Assembly: GCA_040756735.1 (NCBI GenBank) | Contig: JBFLYC010000005.1 | Coordinates: forward strand, 91,533 to 155,532 | Direction: 5' to 3' | Length of the DNA stretch: 64,000 bases | DNA from: JBFLYC01 sp040756735 | GTDB taxonomy: Bacteria; Bacillota; DSM-16504; Desulfitibacterales; Desulfitibacteraceae | Shown: one piece after another, positions 51,059 through 60,184 of the stretch | Layout of the letters: every line of letters begins with the position of its first letter | Numbering within the stretch: the stretch's first letter is position 1 | The notes under the pieces: generated by a model | What the model saw: the letters and a program-made list of their open reading frames with translations, nothing else | Databases searched by the model: none | Told to the model about the DNA's origin: nothing | Position numbers and translations under genes: made by a program

Positions 51059-51126
51059 TTTACCTTAAATTAACCTAAATTTAATTTTAATCTAATCCAT
51101 TTTTTACATTGGCTTGTTAATATAAA
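51059..51126 (+). promoter_or_regulatory. PhoP-box promoter of pstCABB-phoU
   Basis: Five hexamers lie at an 11-bp period: TTTACC (51059), TTAACC (51070), TTAATT (51081), CTAATC (51092) and TTTACA (51103). A TATAAA at 51121 follows. This gives the permease-phoU operon its own phosphate-responsive promoter. Confidence 0.78.
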
Positions 51127-51180
51127 GCAATAGAGAGAATGGCGCTCTAACTTGCTTCTAATTTAAAATGAGGTGGTTTG

Positions 51181-52158
51181 GTGTTAAAAACTAGGCAGCA
51201 AGACTCCGGAAATGTAAGCCTCACAAAAAAGCTGTTTGCTGATGAAAAAATAGTAAATCGCAGCCTAGAAGAAAAAATAGCAAAGACACTTTTTTTTATT
51301 ATGGCTTCTACCGCTGTTTTAAGCGTTTTTCTCATTGGGTTTTTTATTTTTAAAGAAGGAATGCCGGTTTTACTAAAATACGGAGTGGGTTCTTTTATTT
51401 TTGGTCCGAAATGGAATCCTTCAAATGAAATTTACGGTATTTTCTCCATGATTATAGGCACTATTCTTGTTACCTTGGTCGCTCTAATAATCGGTACTCC
51501 CATGGGAGTCGCCGTGGCAATTTTTTTAGCTGAGATATGTCCACAAAACTTGGCAAAAGTTGTTAGGCCGGCAGTGGAACTTCTTGCCGGAATACCGTCA
51601 GTGGTTTATGGATTATTCGGAATGGTTGCCGTCAGAGGTCTGCTTTCTAATATTGCCAGGGGACCTTTAGCTGAATATTTGCCCGCTAATTATCAGACAG
51701 GTTATTCTGTATTGGGGGCTGCCACAGTACTTGCCATAATGATACTGCCTACAATAATCAATATCTCAGAGGATGCAATTAGAGCCGTTCCCAGAGAGTA
51801 TAAGGAGGGAGCCCTGGCTTTAGGCGCTACCAATTGGCAAACAATTTACAGGGTATTGGTTCCTGCTGCAAAATCCGGCATTTTGGCTTCAATTATTTTG
51901 GGGACTGGGCGGGCCCTAGGGGAAACCATGGCTGTAATCATGGTGGTTGGTAATACGACATTGATACCGGAGTTTGGCTGGAAGGGGCTTTTTGCTCCTG
52001 TGAGGACCTTAACCGGAAATATTGCTCTAGAAATGGGCTATGCTGCTCCAGAACACCAGCAGGCTTTATTTGCAACAGGAATAGTGCTTTTTATCTTTAT
52101 TATTATCTTAAATGCAATCACCACTCGGCTGGCAAAAGGGGGTTTTACTAAAGCATGA
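51181..52158 (+). CDS. pstC: Phosphate ABC transporter permease PstC
   Basis: The 325-residue protein has six main membrane helices and the binding-protein-dependent permease loop EYKEGALALGATNWQTIYRV. It also has the PstC family stretches GIPSVVYGLFGMVAV and LGTGRALGETMAVIMVVGNT. It pairs with PstA to form the channel. GTG 51181 is chosen for its distance from GAGG. It overlaps pstA by four bases. Confidence 0.94.
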   Translation: MLKTRQQDSGNVSLTKKLFADEKIVNRSLEEKIAKTLFFIMASTAVLSVFLIGFFIFKEGMPVLLKYGVGSFIFGPKWNPSNEIYGIFSMIIGTILVTLVALIIGTPMGVAVAIFLAEICPQNLAKVVRPAVELLAGIPSVVYGLFGMVAVRGLLSNIARGPLAEYLPANYQTGYSVLGAATVLAIMILPTIINISEDAIRAVPREYKEGALALGATNWQTIYRVLVPAAKSGILASIILGTGRALGETMAVIMVVGNTTLIPEFGWKGLFAPVRTLTGNIALEMGYAAPEHQQALFATGIVLFIFIIILNAITTRLAKGGFTKA

Positions 52159-52997
52159 CAAAGGGGGAAAAGCACCAGTTTATAGCATATAGTGTTCTCA
52201 GTCTGGCTGCCCTGTTAACAGTGGTTATTCTGGTTCTCATTCTTTTGTATGTTGCAAGTAGAGGAATTAAAGTAATTAATATTGAGTTTTTATTGGGTTA
52301 TCCCCGGAAAATGGGCTCAGAGGGCGGTATTTTTCCCGCAATTGTAGGGACATTTTACCTTATTGGCGCTACCATGCTTGTTGCCACACCCATAGGGGTT
52401 GGGGCGGCAATCTATCTTAACGAGTACACCAGGAGGAGTACCGCTACTAGTGTAATTCGCTTCGCTACCGAAGCCCTTGCCGGTATTCCCTCTATTGTAT
52501 TTGGACTTTTTGGATTTGCTTTTTTTGTGATACTGTTAAAACCCATTACTGGAGGATGGTCCATTATTTCCGGAGCATTAACTGGTGTAACCATGATACT
52601 GCCCACATTGGTACGTGCTTCTGAAGAAGCGCTAAAGGCGGTACCGGATACATTAAGGGAAGGAAGTCTAGCTTTAGGTACAACCCGTTGGCAGACAATC
52701 AGAAGGGTTGTTTTGCCATGCGCATTTCCAGGTATTTTAACAGGAATAATTCTCTCAATAGGACGAGTAATTGGGGAAACAGCTGCATTTCTTCTAACAT
52801 TAGGCGGCAGTTTGCTGCTTCCGACTGCCCTAACTAATGGAGGCAGGACGCTATCACTGCATTTATATATGGTGGCCATGGAAACAGGGGCCATGGATGT
52901 TGCCTTTGGTACAGGTGCTGTCTTGGTCATTGTTATTATATGTATTAACCTGTTGGCCAGATGGTTTACAAAAAAACTCATGGCTCGTATGCAGTAG
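52155..52997 (+). CDS. pstA: Phosphate ABC transporter permease PstA
   Basis: The 280-residue permease has six helices, with ALAGIPSIVFGLFGFAFFV and the EAA-like loop TLREGSLALGTTRWQTIRRV followed by SIGRVIGETAAFLLTLGGS. It forms the channel with PstC. It starts in the pstC stop (ATGA) and ends in TAG, with the pstB start 11 bases later. Confidence 0.94.
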   Translation: MTKGEKHQFIAYSVLSLAALLTVVILVLILLYVASRGIKVINIEFLLGYPRKMGSEGGIFPAIVGTFYLIGATMLVATPIGVGAAIYLNEYTRRSTATSVIRFATEALAGIPSIVFGLFGFAFFVILLKPITGGWSIISGALTGVTMILPTLVRASEEALKAVPDTLREGSLALGTTRWQTIRRVVLPCAFPGILTGIILSIGRVIGETAAFLLTLGGSLLLPTALTNGGRTLSLHLYMVAMETGAMDVAFGTGAVLVIVIICINLLARWFTKKLMARMQ

Positions 52998-53008
52998 GAG
53001 GAAAGAGC

Positions 53009-53773
53009 ATGACCAGGTGTGTTGCCAAAATTGATGTAAATAATTTGGATTTATTTTATGGAAACCTGCAGGCACTAAAAAATGTTTTACTGCAGGTTCC
53101 AGAAAAAAAAATAACAGCCTTGATTGGTCCATCAGGATGTGGAAAATCTACATTTTTGCGTACTCTCAACAGGATGAATGATTTGATATATGGAGTAACC
53201 ATTAGAGGAAAGGTCACCATTGACGACCATGATATATATGACAAATCAGTAGACGTTGTTGAATTGCGTAAAAGGGTAGGCATGGTGTTTCAAAAACCCA
53301 ATCCTTTTCCCATGAGTATTTATAATAATGTCGCATATGGTCCCAGGTCTCATGGAATAAGAGATAAAAAAAGAATAGATACCCTGGTTGAAGAAAGTTT
53401 AAAAAAGGCAGCACTATGGGACGAGGTAAAAGATCGCTTGAAGGATTCAGCTATGGGTTTATCCGGTGGACAGCAGCAGAGGTTATGCATAGCACGCGTA
53501 TTAGCTGTTGAACCTCAGATACTTCTCATGGATGAACCGACTTCTGCTCTTGATCCCCTGGCAACGCTGAAAATCGAGGATTTAATCACCCAGCTGAAAG
53601 AGTATTACACTATCATCATAGTTACTCACAATATGGAACAGGCAGCGCGTGTATCCGACATCACTTCCTTCTTTTTGGCTGGTGAGGTAATTGAAACAGG
53701 TTTTACGGGAGATATCTTTACCAACCCAAAACACCAAAAGACAGAGGATTACATTACCGGAAGGTTTGGATAA
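53009..53773 (+). CDS. pstB: Phosphate ABC transporter ATP-binding protein PstB, first copy
   Basis: The 254-residue ATPase has Walker A GPSGCGKSTFLRTLNRMND, the PstB-type Q-loop VFQKPNPFPMSIYNNVAYGPR, signature LSGGQQQRLCIARVLAVEP and Walker B ILLMDEPTSALDP. It drives phosphate uptake. ATG 53009 follows AGGAGGAAAG. A second PstB gene follows immediately; the two proteins are similar across their full length. Confidence 0.95.
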   Translation: MTRCVAKIDVNNLDLFYGNLQALKNVLLQVPEKKITALIGPSGCGKSTFLRTLNRMNDLIYGVTIRGKVTIDDHDIYDKSVDVVELRKRVGMVFQKPNPFPMSIYNNVAYGPRSHGIRDKKRIDTLVEESLKKAALWDEVKDRLKDSAMGLSGGQQQRLCIARVLAVEPQILLMDEPTSALDPLATLKIEDLITQLKEYYTIIIVTHNMEQAARVSDITSFFLAGEVIETGFTGDIFTNPKHQKTEDYITGRFG

Positions 53774-53778
53774 AAAAA

Positions 53779-53810
53779 GTGCAAGCTGCCGGAGGTGCAA
53801 GCTGCCGGAG
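53779..53810 (+). repeat. Perfect 16-bp tandem duplication between the pstB genes
   Basis: GTGCAAGCTGCCGGAG occurs twice back to back (53779-53794 and 53795-53810), just upstream of the second pstB ribosome site. Its CCGGAGG end extends into that site. Confidence 0.85.
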
Positions 53811-53822
53811 GGGGGATCTACA

Positions 53823-54587
53823 GTGAGAGAAAATGCCGCAGTCTTTAAAGCCACAGATTTAAACTTATGGTATGGCAGTAATCATGCCTTAAAAAATGTG
53901 CAACTAACCATTGCAAAAAATAAAATAACAGCAATTATTGGGCCGTCCGGATGCGGAAAATCAACTTTTTTAAAAGTATTAAATCGGATGGTTGATTTAA
54001 TAGCTTCAGTAAAAATGACAGGATCCGTTTGTTTTCATGGAAAGGATATTTATAGTAAGGATACAAACGTGGTGACCTTGCGTACTTCTATAGGAATGGT
54101 ATTTCAAAAGCCAAATCCCTTTCCAAAATCCATCTTTGAAAATGTTGCTTTTGCGCCAAGAATTCACGGCATTAAGTCAAAGGAAGAATTATATGCCATT
54201 GTAGAGCGCAGTTTAAAGCAAGCCGCTTTATGGGATGAGGTCAGGGGCCGGCTGCATGATCCTGCACTTAGCTTATCAGGTGGGCAGCAGCAGCGCTTAT
54301 GTATTGCCAGGGTTTTGGCATTACAGCCCGAAGTCATTTTAATGGATGAACCTACCTCAGCCTTGGACCCTATTGCAACTCTAAAGATTGAGGAGTTAAT
54401 TGTTAATTTGAAAGAAAATTACAATATAGTGATAGTTACCCATAACATGCAGCAGGCAGCCAGGATTTCTGACGATACTGCTTTCTTTTTAAATGGTGAG
54501 CTGGTAGAGGTGGAAGAAACAGGCATAATTTTTACAAAACCTAAAGATAGGCGAACAGAAGACTATATTACCGGGAGGTTTGGATAA
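53823..54587 (+). CDS. pstB: Phosphate ABC transporter ATP-binding protein PstB, second copy
   Basis: The 254-residue paralogue has Walker A GPSGCGKSTFLKVLNRMVD, VFQKPNPFPKSIFENVAFAPR, LSGGQQQRLCIARVLALQP and Walker B VILMDEPTSALDP. It is as complete as the first copy, so both are probably functional. The GTG at 53823 follows GGAGGGGGG. Tandem PstB genes occur in several Bacillota; division of labour is not known. Confidence 0.93.
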   Translation: MRENAAVFKATDLNLWYGSNHALKNVQLTIAKNKITAIIGPSGCGKSTFLKVLNRMVDLIASVKMTGSVCFHGKDIYSKDTNVVTLRTSIGMVFQKPNPFPKSIFENVAFAPRIHGIKSKEELYAIVERSLKQAALWDEVRGRLHDPALSLSGGQQQRLCIARVLALQPEVILMDEPTSALDPIATLKIEELIVNLKENYNIVIVTHNMQQAARISDDTAFFLNGELVEVEETGIIFTKPKDRRTEDYITGRFG

Positions 54588-54624
54588 GGAGGAAATAAAT
54601 AAGATTTAGGGGGGACGATTTTTT

Positions 54625-55281
54625 ATGATTAGGACTAATTTCCAGCATGCTTTGGAAGATTTGCAAAAGGACATTTTACAGATGGGCAGCATGGTTGAAG
54701 ATATGATTACCTGTGCAGTTAAGGCTTTGGCTGCCCAGGATCAAGATTTAGCACAGGCTGTTTTGGATAAAGATGAAATTGTTGATAATTTAGATATGGC
54801 TATAGAGGATAAATGTATGAAGCTAATAGCCACACAGCAGCCCATGGGTAAGGACCTGCGAACAATAGGGACTGCATTTAATATCATCAAGGATTTGGAG
54901 AGAATGGCCGATTATGCATGTGATATTGCAAAAACAGTAAAAAGGATAGGCAAGGAACCATTAATCAAGCCTCTCATAGATATTCCCAGAATGGCAGAAC
55001 TAGCTAGAAGCATGGTTAAAAAAGCTTTGGACAGCTACGTTGAGGAAAATGTTTCGTTAGCTGAGGAGATAGCTGCAGATGATGATCAGGTGGATGAACT
55101 CCACAACCAGATTTTTAGGGAACTGCTGGTGATTATGTTTGAAAACCCAAAAACAATAACCCAGGCAACCTATCTCTTGTTCATCGCACGTTACCTGGAA
55201 AGGATAGCTGACCATGCTACCAATATTTGCGAAAGTGTGATATTTTTAGTTAAAGGAGAAAGAGTGGATTTAAACCCTTAA
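54625..55281 (+). CDS. phoU: Phosphate transport system regulator PhoU
   Basis: The 218-residue all-helical protein has the two three-helix PhoU repeats. Each contains the metal-binding E/D-xxx-D pattern: KDLERMADYACDIAKTV in the first and RYLERIADHATNICESV in the second. PhoU links the Pst transporter to the PhoR sensor and limits phosphate uptake. ATG 54625 follows GGGGGGAC. It ends the pstCABB-phoU operon; phoPR is not in the window. Confidence 0.95.
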   Translation: MIRTNFQHALEDLQKDILQMGSMVEDMITCAVKALAAQDQDLAQAVLDKDEIVDNLDMAIEDKCMKLIATQQPMGKDLRTIGTAFNIIKDLERMADYACDIAKTVKRIGKEPLIKPLIDIPRMAELARSMVKKALDSYVEENVSLAEEIAADDDQVDELHNQIFRELLVIMFENPKTITQATYLLFIARYLERIADHATNICESVIFLVKGERVDLNP

Positions 55282-55420
55282 TTATAATTTCCCTGGTTGG
55301 GGATTTTAAGCTGGAGATATTTCTCAATTTTATCTGTCCCCTTACCTTTTTGGGAATGATGAAGCATATTTTTTGATTAGGAGTTGAGTACTCCTAATTT
55401 TTTATTTTTTTTCCAGGAAA

Positions 55421-55462
55421 GTGATATATATCACAGAAGCATAAATGAGATATCGGTATAAT
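55421..55462 (+). promoter_or_regulatory. CRP/FNR-type site and promoter of hcp
   Basis: The perfect palindrome GTGATATATATCAC (55421-55434) is centred at 55427.5. TATAAT at 55457-55462 predicts a start near 55469, which puts the palindrome at -41.5, the classic class II activator position of CRP/FNR proteins. A CRP/FNR-type regulator is encoded at 60185. Confidence 0.75.
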
Positions 55463-55508
55463 GCAGCCATAATCAATTAAATGTAAAATCATTGAAGGAG
55501 GAAATAGG

Positions 55509-56855
55509 ATGCTTGAAAATTCTAAAACACAAGGGGAAAGAAAAAGTGAAGAGGTTTCTGCTGAAAAAATGAACATGTTCTGCTACCAGTGTTCACAGAC
55601 GCCTAAAGGTGGATGCACAAAGATTGGGGTTTGCGGTAAAAATGAAGATATAGCAAGTCTTCAGGATGCCATCATCTTTGGATTAAAAGGTGTTGCCGCT
55701 TATGCGACCCATGCCAGACAGTTGGGTTATACTGATCCCGAGGTGGATGCCATAACCCACGAAGCCCTGTACACTACATTGACAAATGTAAATTTTAACC
55801 TGCAGGACCATGTTAATATGGCTCTCAAGGTTGGCTCGGCAACAGTCAAGGTTATGGATCTGCTGGATAGAGCCCATGTTTCTAAACTAGGGGTGCCCCA
55901 ACCCATTACCGTAAGCAGCGGCAAGGTTGAGGGGAAAGCCATTGTAGTGACAGGACACAACTTGTTTGCCCTGGAAAAGCTCCTGGAGCAGTCCGAAGGC
56001 AAGGGCATAAATATCTATACTCACTCTGAGATGCTGCCAGCCCACGGCTACCCACAGCTGAAAAAATATAAGCACCTTAAAGGCAATATCGGCAAAGCCT
56101 GGTATGACCAAAGGAAGCTTTTTGAAGCGTTTCCCGGAGCTATCCTGGCTACCACCAACTGTGTAATGCCTATTAAAGGCAGCTATGCCGACAGGTTCTT
56201 CAGCTATGAGGTAACAGGTTTGGAAGGTGTGCAAAAGATTGAAAACGATGACTTCACTCCATTGATTCAAAAGGCGTTAGAACTGCCTGCAGCTAATATG
56301 GAATCAGACAAAGTATTAACAACAGGTTTCCATCATGAGACAGTTTTGGCCCTTGCCCCGCAGATTATCCAGGCTGTGAAGGAAGGCAAGATAAGAAGGT
56401 TCTTTGTAATAGCCGGATGCGACAAACCGGGCAAAGGTATGGATTATTACAGGGAACTGGCCCTATCTGTGCCTGAAGATTGTGTGATTATTACAACCTC
56501 TTGCGGCAAATTCCGTTTTAATGACCACGATTTTGGCTCCATTGACGGTATACCCCGACTAATTGATTTGGGGCAGTGCAACAACTCAGTGTCCGCTGTA
56601 AAAATAGCGGCAGCCCTGGCTGAAGCCTTTGAGTGCTCAGTAAATGATTTGCCTTTGACCATAGTATTGTCATGGTTCGAGCAAAAGGCTGTGGCAATTC
56701 TCCTGGGATTGTTAAGCTTGGGAGTTAAGAACATTTATTTAGGTCCAAATCCTCCCGAATTCCTAACACCAAATGTAGTAAAAGTTATTCAAGATACCTT
56801 TAATTTAAAACTGACAGGAAATCCACAAGAAGACCTTGCCGAGATGTTAGGATAA
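55509..56855 (+). CDS. hcp: Hybrid cluster protein (hydroxylamine/NO reductase), short class III type
   Basis: The 448-residue protein has the N-terminal cluster ligands C-x2-C-x7-C-x5-C in MFCYQCSQTPKGGCTKIGVC. Hybrid-cluster regions follow: TGHNLFALEKLL, the TTNCVMP cysteine, VIAGCDKPGKG, TTSCGKFRFN and SWFEQKAVAILLGLLSLG. It is about 100 residues shorter than class I/II Hcp because the helical insertion is missing, as in class III. Hcp reduces NO or hydroxylamine in nitrosative stress. ATG 55509 follows AAGGAGG and adds about 20 residues before the cluster. The CRP/FNR site upstream indicates anaerobic or nitrosative control. Confidence 0.93.
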   Translation: MLENSKTQGERKSEEVSAEKMNMFCYQCSQTPKGGCTKIGVCGKNEDIASLQDAIIFGLKGVAAYATHARQLGYTDPEVDAITHEALYTTLTNVNFNLQDHVNMALKVGSATVKVMDLLDRAHVSKLGVPQPITVSSGKVEGKAIVVTGHNLFALEKLLEQSEGKGINIYTHSEMLPAHGYPQLKKYKHLKGNIGKAWYDQRKLFEAFPGAILATTNCVMPIKGSYADRFFSYEVTGLEGVQKIENDDFTPLIQKALELPAANMESDKVLTTGFHHETVLALAPQIIQAVKEGKIRRFFVIAGCDKPGKGMDYYRELALSVPEDCVIITTSCGKFRFNDHDFGSIDGIPRLIDLGQCNNSVSAVKIAAALAEAFECSVNDLPLTIVLSWFEQKAVAILLGLLSLGVKNIYLGPNPPEFLTPNVVKVIQDTFNLKLTGNPQEDLAEMLG

Positions 56856-56860
56856 TTAAT

Positions 56861-56897
56861 TTTCAGCCCTCCTTAATCAAGGAGGGCTGAAATGTTT
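56861..56897 (+). terminator. Terminator after hcp
   Basis: TTTCAGCCCTCCTT (56861-56874) pairs perfectly with AAGGAGGGCTGAAA (56879-56892), followed by TGTTTT. Confidence 0.85.
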
Positions 56898-56929
56898 TAA
56901 GGAGCAGGATAGATTCCGCTAAAGTGCTT

Positions 56930-57030
56930 TCAACTACGGGTTTTCCCTTTATAAACATAGATATCCCGGTTCACAATCTTGATAAGGTTTTCATCGCAGA
57001 GTTCACTGATTATTTTTGCTGTTCCAGCAG
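56930..57030 (-). pseudogene. Possible fragment of a CRP/FNR-type HTH regulator
   Basis: On the minus strand a short open piece reads GTAKIISELCDENLIKIVNR and ends DIYVYKGKTRS, similar to the C-terminal end of a Crp-type winged helix. Stops and frame breaks precede it and nothing of the sensor domain remains. The remaining spacer up to 57296 shows no gene. Confidence 0.35.
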
Positions 57031-57296
57031 GTTATATGACCGGCACAGCAGCTGCCCGTATTCTGAAACAAGGCCCCCTTGGGCCTCTGGTATAACACCA
57101 GGTAATGTTATCTCGAAGTAATGTCCTCAGGTTTACCGGTAGTGGGAGCATGTGCCGGCGGTGTGAAGGAAGGGGGCAGTGGTAGGTATAATTGAGAAAC
57201 TTCTGGTAGATGACCAACAAGCCTTTTGATATAATAATGCTTGTAGAAAAAGTTTGGGAAATGTGTAGATAGACTCCTGAAAAAAGGTGACACTAA

Positions 57297-60050
57297 ATGA
57301 AAAGCTATCTTATTCTTAAAAATTTTTTGCTAAATACAGGTTTAGATACAGATGATTTAGATTTAATCAAGGGCGAAGTAAGGATTATTTCAGATCACTT
57401 CAGCCAGGGTGAAAAGCTGCAGAACCAGAGCTGTAAACAGGAAGGTTTGGTTTTAGTATATAAAATATTAACAGAGACATATGAGTTAAATAGCGAAAAT
57501 GTCAAAAGGGCTTCAGAAGCCCTGGCAAAGCGGGGTACTATAATTGGCAGGAATCAGAAGGAATTGCTCAAGAAATACTATGATTATCAAAGGGAAGAAG
57601 CTCTAAGGGAGTTTATTGATAGTTTAAAAAACGGGTACATAGATAATAAGCTTGATCGGACTGAAATTGAAAACATTGTTAAAGAATATTTTCAAGACCA
57701 AAGCGAGCAGGCCAGGGCATGTTTTTTGAAAAACTGGTATCATGCAAAGAATGCTAATGACAAAAAGAAATTAGGGGATTATTTATTCGGTATTTACTCC
57801 AAGCTGTTAAACTCTTATGAATTAAGGAATATTTCATTAAAAGAGATTTTTACTTTTAATGAAAAATTTTTGAGCAAAGAGCTAAGCGCTAGTTCCTATG
57901 AAACCTTTAAGGAATACTGTATGAGCAGCCCGGCAGTGGGCTCAATGACTGCCTTGGCCAAAGAATTTGGTGAAAAATATTTGGCGCTGCTTAAAAGTGA
58001 GTACCAGGCAAAGTCGGAACTTAATGCCCTGCCTGATGTGATGAATAGAAAATATCTGGATAATAACCTGGAAGACTATGAATTGATTTTTGACAGGGGC
58101 AGGGATATTTGTTTATTTCCCACAGAAGACTTCGGTCTTGTGCATCTAAATATAAGCCAACAGCTCTTTGACGGATTTGCCGGCCCAAATGCTTTCTATT
58201 CTTACTTAATGGATTATATCCAAAACATTTACAGGGTACTGGATAATTACAGGGTTTTCAGCATTAAAGTTGAGAACATCTACCATGAAAATAGGAATTT
58301 AAAATGGGACCTCTATTCAAAACTGAGTTTTTTTTGTGAGAAATTTTTGAAAGTGAAGGAGGAAGGGTTTTTTTACAATCCCTGGGAAATCTGTGCTGAT
58401 ATGCTCCTTTGTTATGACATAAGCTTGACAGAGGAAGAAGTAGATTTGCTTAAATGTTATTATAAGGGCAGGATATCTGTTGAGGACCTCCATGATTGTT
58501 TAAGGAACAAGGGTATTGGGCTAGATGAATTAGCAACAATTCTTGAGAAAAGCAAATATGTCTTTTATGGTTTTACCTTTACTGACTGCATTGTATTTCA
58601 CAAAAATGAATCTTTTGCTAACCCAGGGTTAGAGTTTATAGAAAATCATACAGAACTTCTTTTGGTTTTTTATAAGTATCGATTAGACAGCAGAAAGATT
58701 CCCTGCCCAGTTTGCGGGGGACTTAAGATTTCAGGCAACTCTTTCCCTGAAATTGGTGTTAGAAGCTGGGAATGTAAAAACCTGATCTGCCCTGAAAGAA
58801 GTAAATCAAACAGGGGGAAAAGGTATTCTCAGAAGAGCAATCTTATGCAGTGGGCTTCCCATGACAACTCTGAAGAAAACTGTATAAGCAAAGAAATTGT
58901 TAAAAAATGGCGCAAAGATATTGTTAAGCTTGATGATGACCAAGAACTTTACAAGATGCTTATCAAATACTTTACCTTTCCAGGAGAGAAGGCTTTATTT
59001 GTCAATACCGGCAGCGAGCCTTTGTTGGCAGCCGAAGAAACCGGCAGAACAGTTCAAGTATTAAGCCCATTTCTAGTTTTGAATGCACAAAGTGGCAGGG
59101 TCTATACGAGTAATGTTCCTGTTGAAAATATCAATGAAATACTGTACGAGGCCTATTTTGATCATGGTGAATATATCAGCAACTTTAAAATCAAGAAAAA
59201 GCCGCCCCTTGATGAAAAAAAACAAAAAATACTAAGTGGACTTTTAAAAGACAAAACTAATTTAAAGCTGATTCATGGGGATTGCTTTCAAGTCATGGCT
59301 AATATGCAGGACGAAATTATTACCTGTGCAGTCACTTCTCCTCCCTATTACAATGCCCGGGAGTATTCCCAGTGGCCTAATTTATACCTTTATCTAAAAG
59401 ACATGTATAACATTATCAGGGAAGCATTTAGAGTGCTTAAAAAAGGAGGAGTATTTCTATTTAATATTGGAGATATCACAGACAATGAGAATACAGTAGT
59501 CAAGTCAACCATGGGTATAAAGCGTATACCTTTGGGGGCATATATTATTTATTTGTTTCAAGATGCCGGCTTTGAACTATTAGATAACCTTATCTGGGAC
59601 AAGGGTGAACCCCAGAGCAACCGGCAAAAAAATGACGGAAGATTTACTCCCCACTACCAGAGGCCCCTGAATGCATATGAGCACATGTTTATTTTCAAGA
59701 AACCTGGGGCTGATTTAATCCTGCGAGACAATTATCTGGATCTGCTGGGTGACTGGTATAAAAACATTATCTTGTTTTCTCCCGTAATAAAAATAAACTA
59801 CAAGGGCGAGAACAAAGTTGGGCACACAGCGCCCTTCCCGGATCAGATACCGGGATTTGTAGCCAACGTATTTACAAAAAACAGCACTGATATTGTATTA
59901 GATCCCTTTTCAGGCACCCTTACATCAGCGCTGGCTGCAGCTGAACGTGGGGTGGTAGGTTTGGGTATAGAAATAGACTCAGGATATGTAAAATTGTCCA
60001 GGGATAATGCCCACGCAAGGCATATGCCTTTGGTGACTTTGGAGATCTAA
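57297..60050 (+). CDS. Large orphan DNA methyltransferase with zinc ribbon and long helical N-terminus
   Basis: The 917-residue protein ends in a beta-type DNA methyltransferase (about 650-917): TSPPYYNAREYSQWPNLYLY (motif IV), FRVLKKGGVFLFNIGDI and the AdoMet motif VLDPFSGTLTSALAAAERG. Before it lies a C-x2-C...C-x4-C zinc ribbon (about 472-505; PCPVCGG and CKNLICPER). The first 450 residues are a helix-rich region with no family I recognise. No endonuclease or helicase gene adjoins it. It may be a solitary epigenetic methyltransferase or the core of a defence system whose effector is the N-terminal region; neither is shown. ATG 57297 follows AAGGTGA. Confidence 0.85.
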   Translation: MKSYLILKNFLLNTGLDTDDLDLIKGEVRIISDHFSQGEKLQNQSCKQEGLVLVYKILTETYELNSENVKRASEALAKRGTIIGRNQKELLKKYYDYQREEALREFIDSLKNGYIDNKLDRTEIENIVKEYFQDQSEQARACFLKNWYHAKNANDKKKLGDYLFGIYSKLLNSYELRNISLKEIFTFNEKFLSKELSASSYETFKEYCMSSPAVGSMTALAKEFGEKYLALLKSEYQAKSELNALPDVMNRKYLDNNLEDYELIFDRGRDICLFPTEDFGLVHLNISQQLFDGFAGPNAFYSYLMDYIQNIYRVLDNYRVFSIKVENIYHENRNLKWDLYSKLSFFCEKFLKVKEEGFFYNPWEICADMLLCYDISLTEEEVDLLKCYYKGRISVEDLHDCLRNKGIGLDELATILEKSKYVFYGFTFTDCIVFHKNESFANPGLEFIENHTELLLVFYKYRLDSRKIPCPVCGGLKISGNSFPEIGVRSWECKNLICPERSKSNRGKRYSQKSNLMQWASHDNSEENCISKEIVKKWRKDIVKLDDDQELYKMLIKYFTFPGEKALFVNTGSEPLLAAEETGRTVQVLSPFLVLNAQSGRVYTSNVPVENINEILYEAYFDHGEYISNFKIKKKPPLDEKKQKILSGLLKDKTNLKLIHGDCFQVMANMQDEIITCAVTSPPYYNAREYSQWPNLYLYLKDMYNIIREAFRVLKKGGVFLFNIGDITDNENTVVKSTMGIKRIPLGAYIIYLFQDAGFELLDNLIWDKGEPQSNRQKNDGRFTPHYQRPLNAYEHMFIFKKPGADLILRDNYLDLLGDWYKNIILFSPVIKINYKGENKVGHTAPFPDQIPGFVANVFTKNSTDIVLDPFSGTLTSALAAAERGVVGLGIEIDSGYVKLSRDNAHARHMPLVTLEI

Positions 60051-60184
60051 AGGCTGCCAAAATATCGAAGTAAAAGGCTTGTACTTATTTCTAAGTTGGC
60101 AATTACCTGCTATAATAACCATACCAGCTCATACCAGCTGCATTTTAACTGCTGGGTGTTAAGTATAAAAGGGGTGATATAAGC

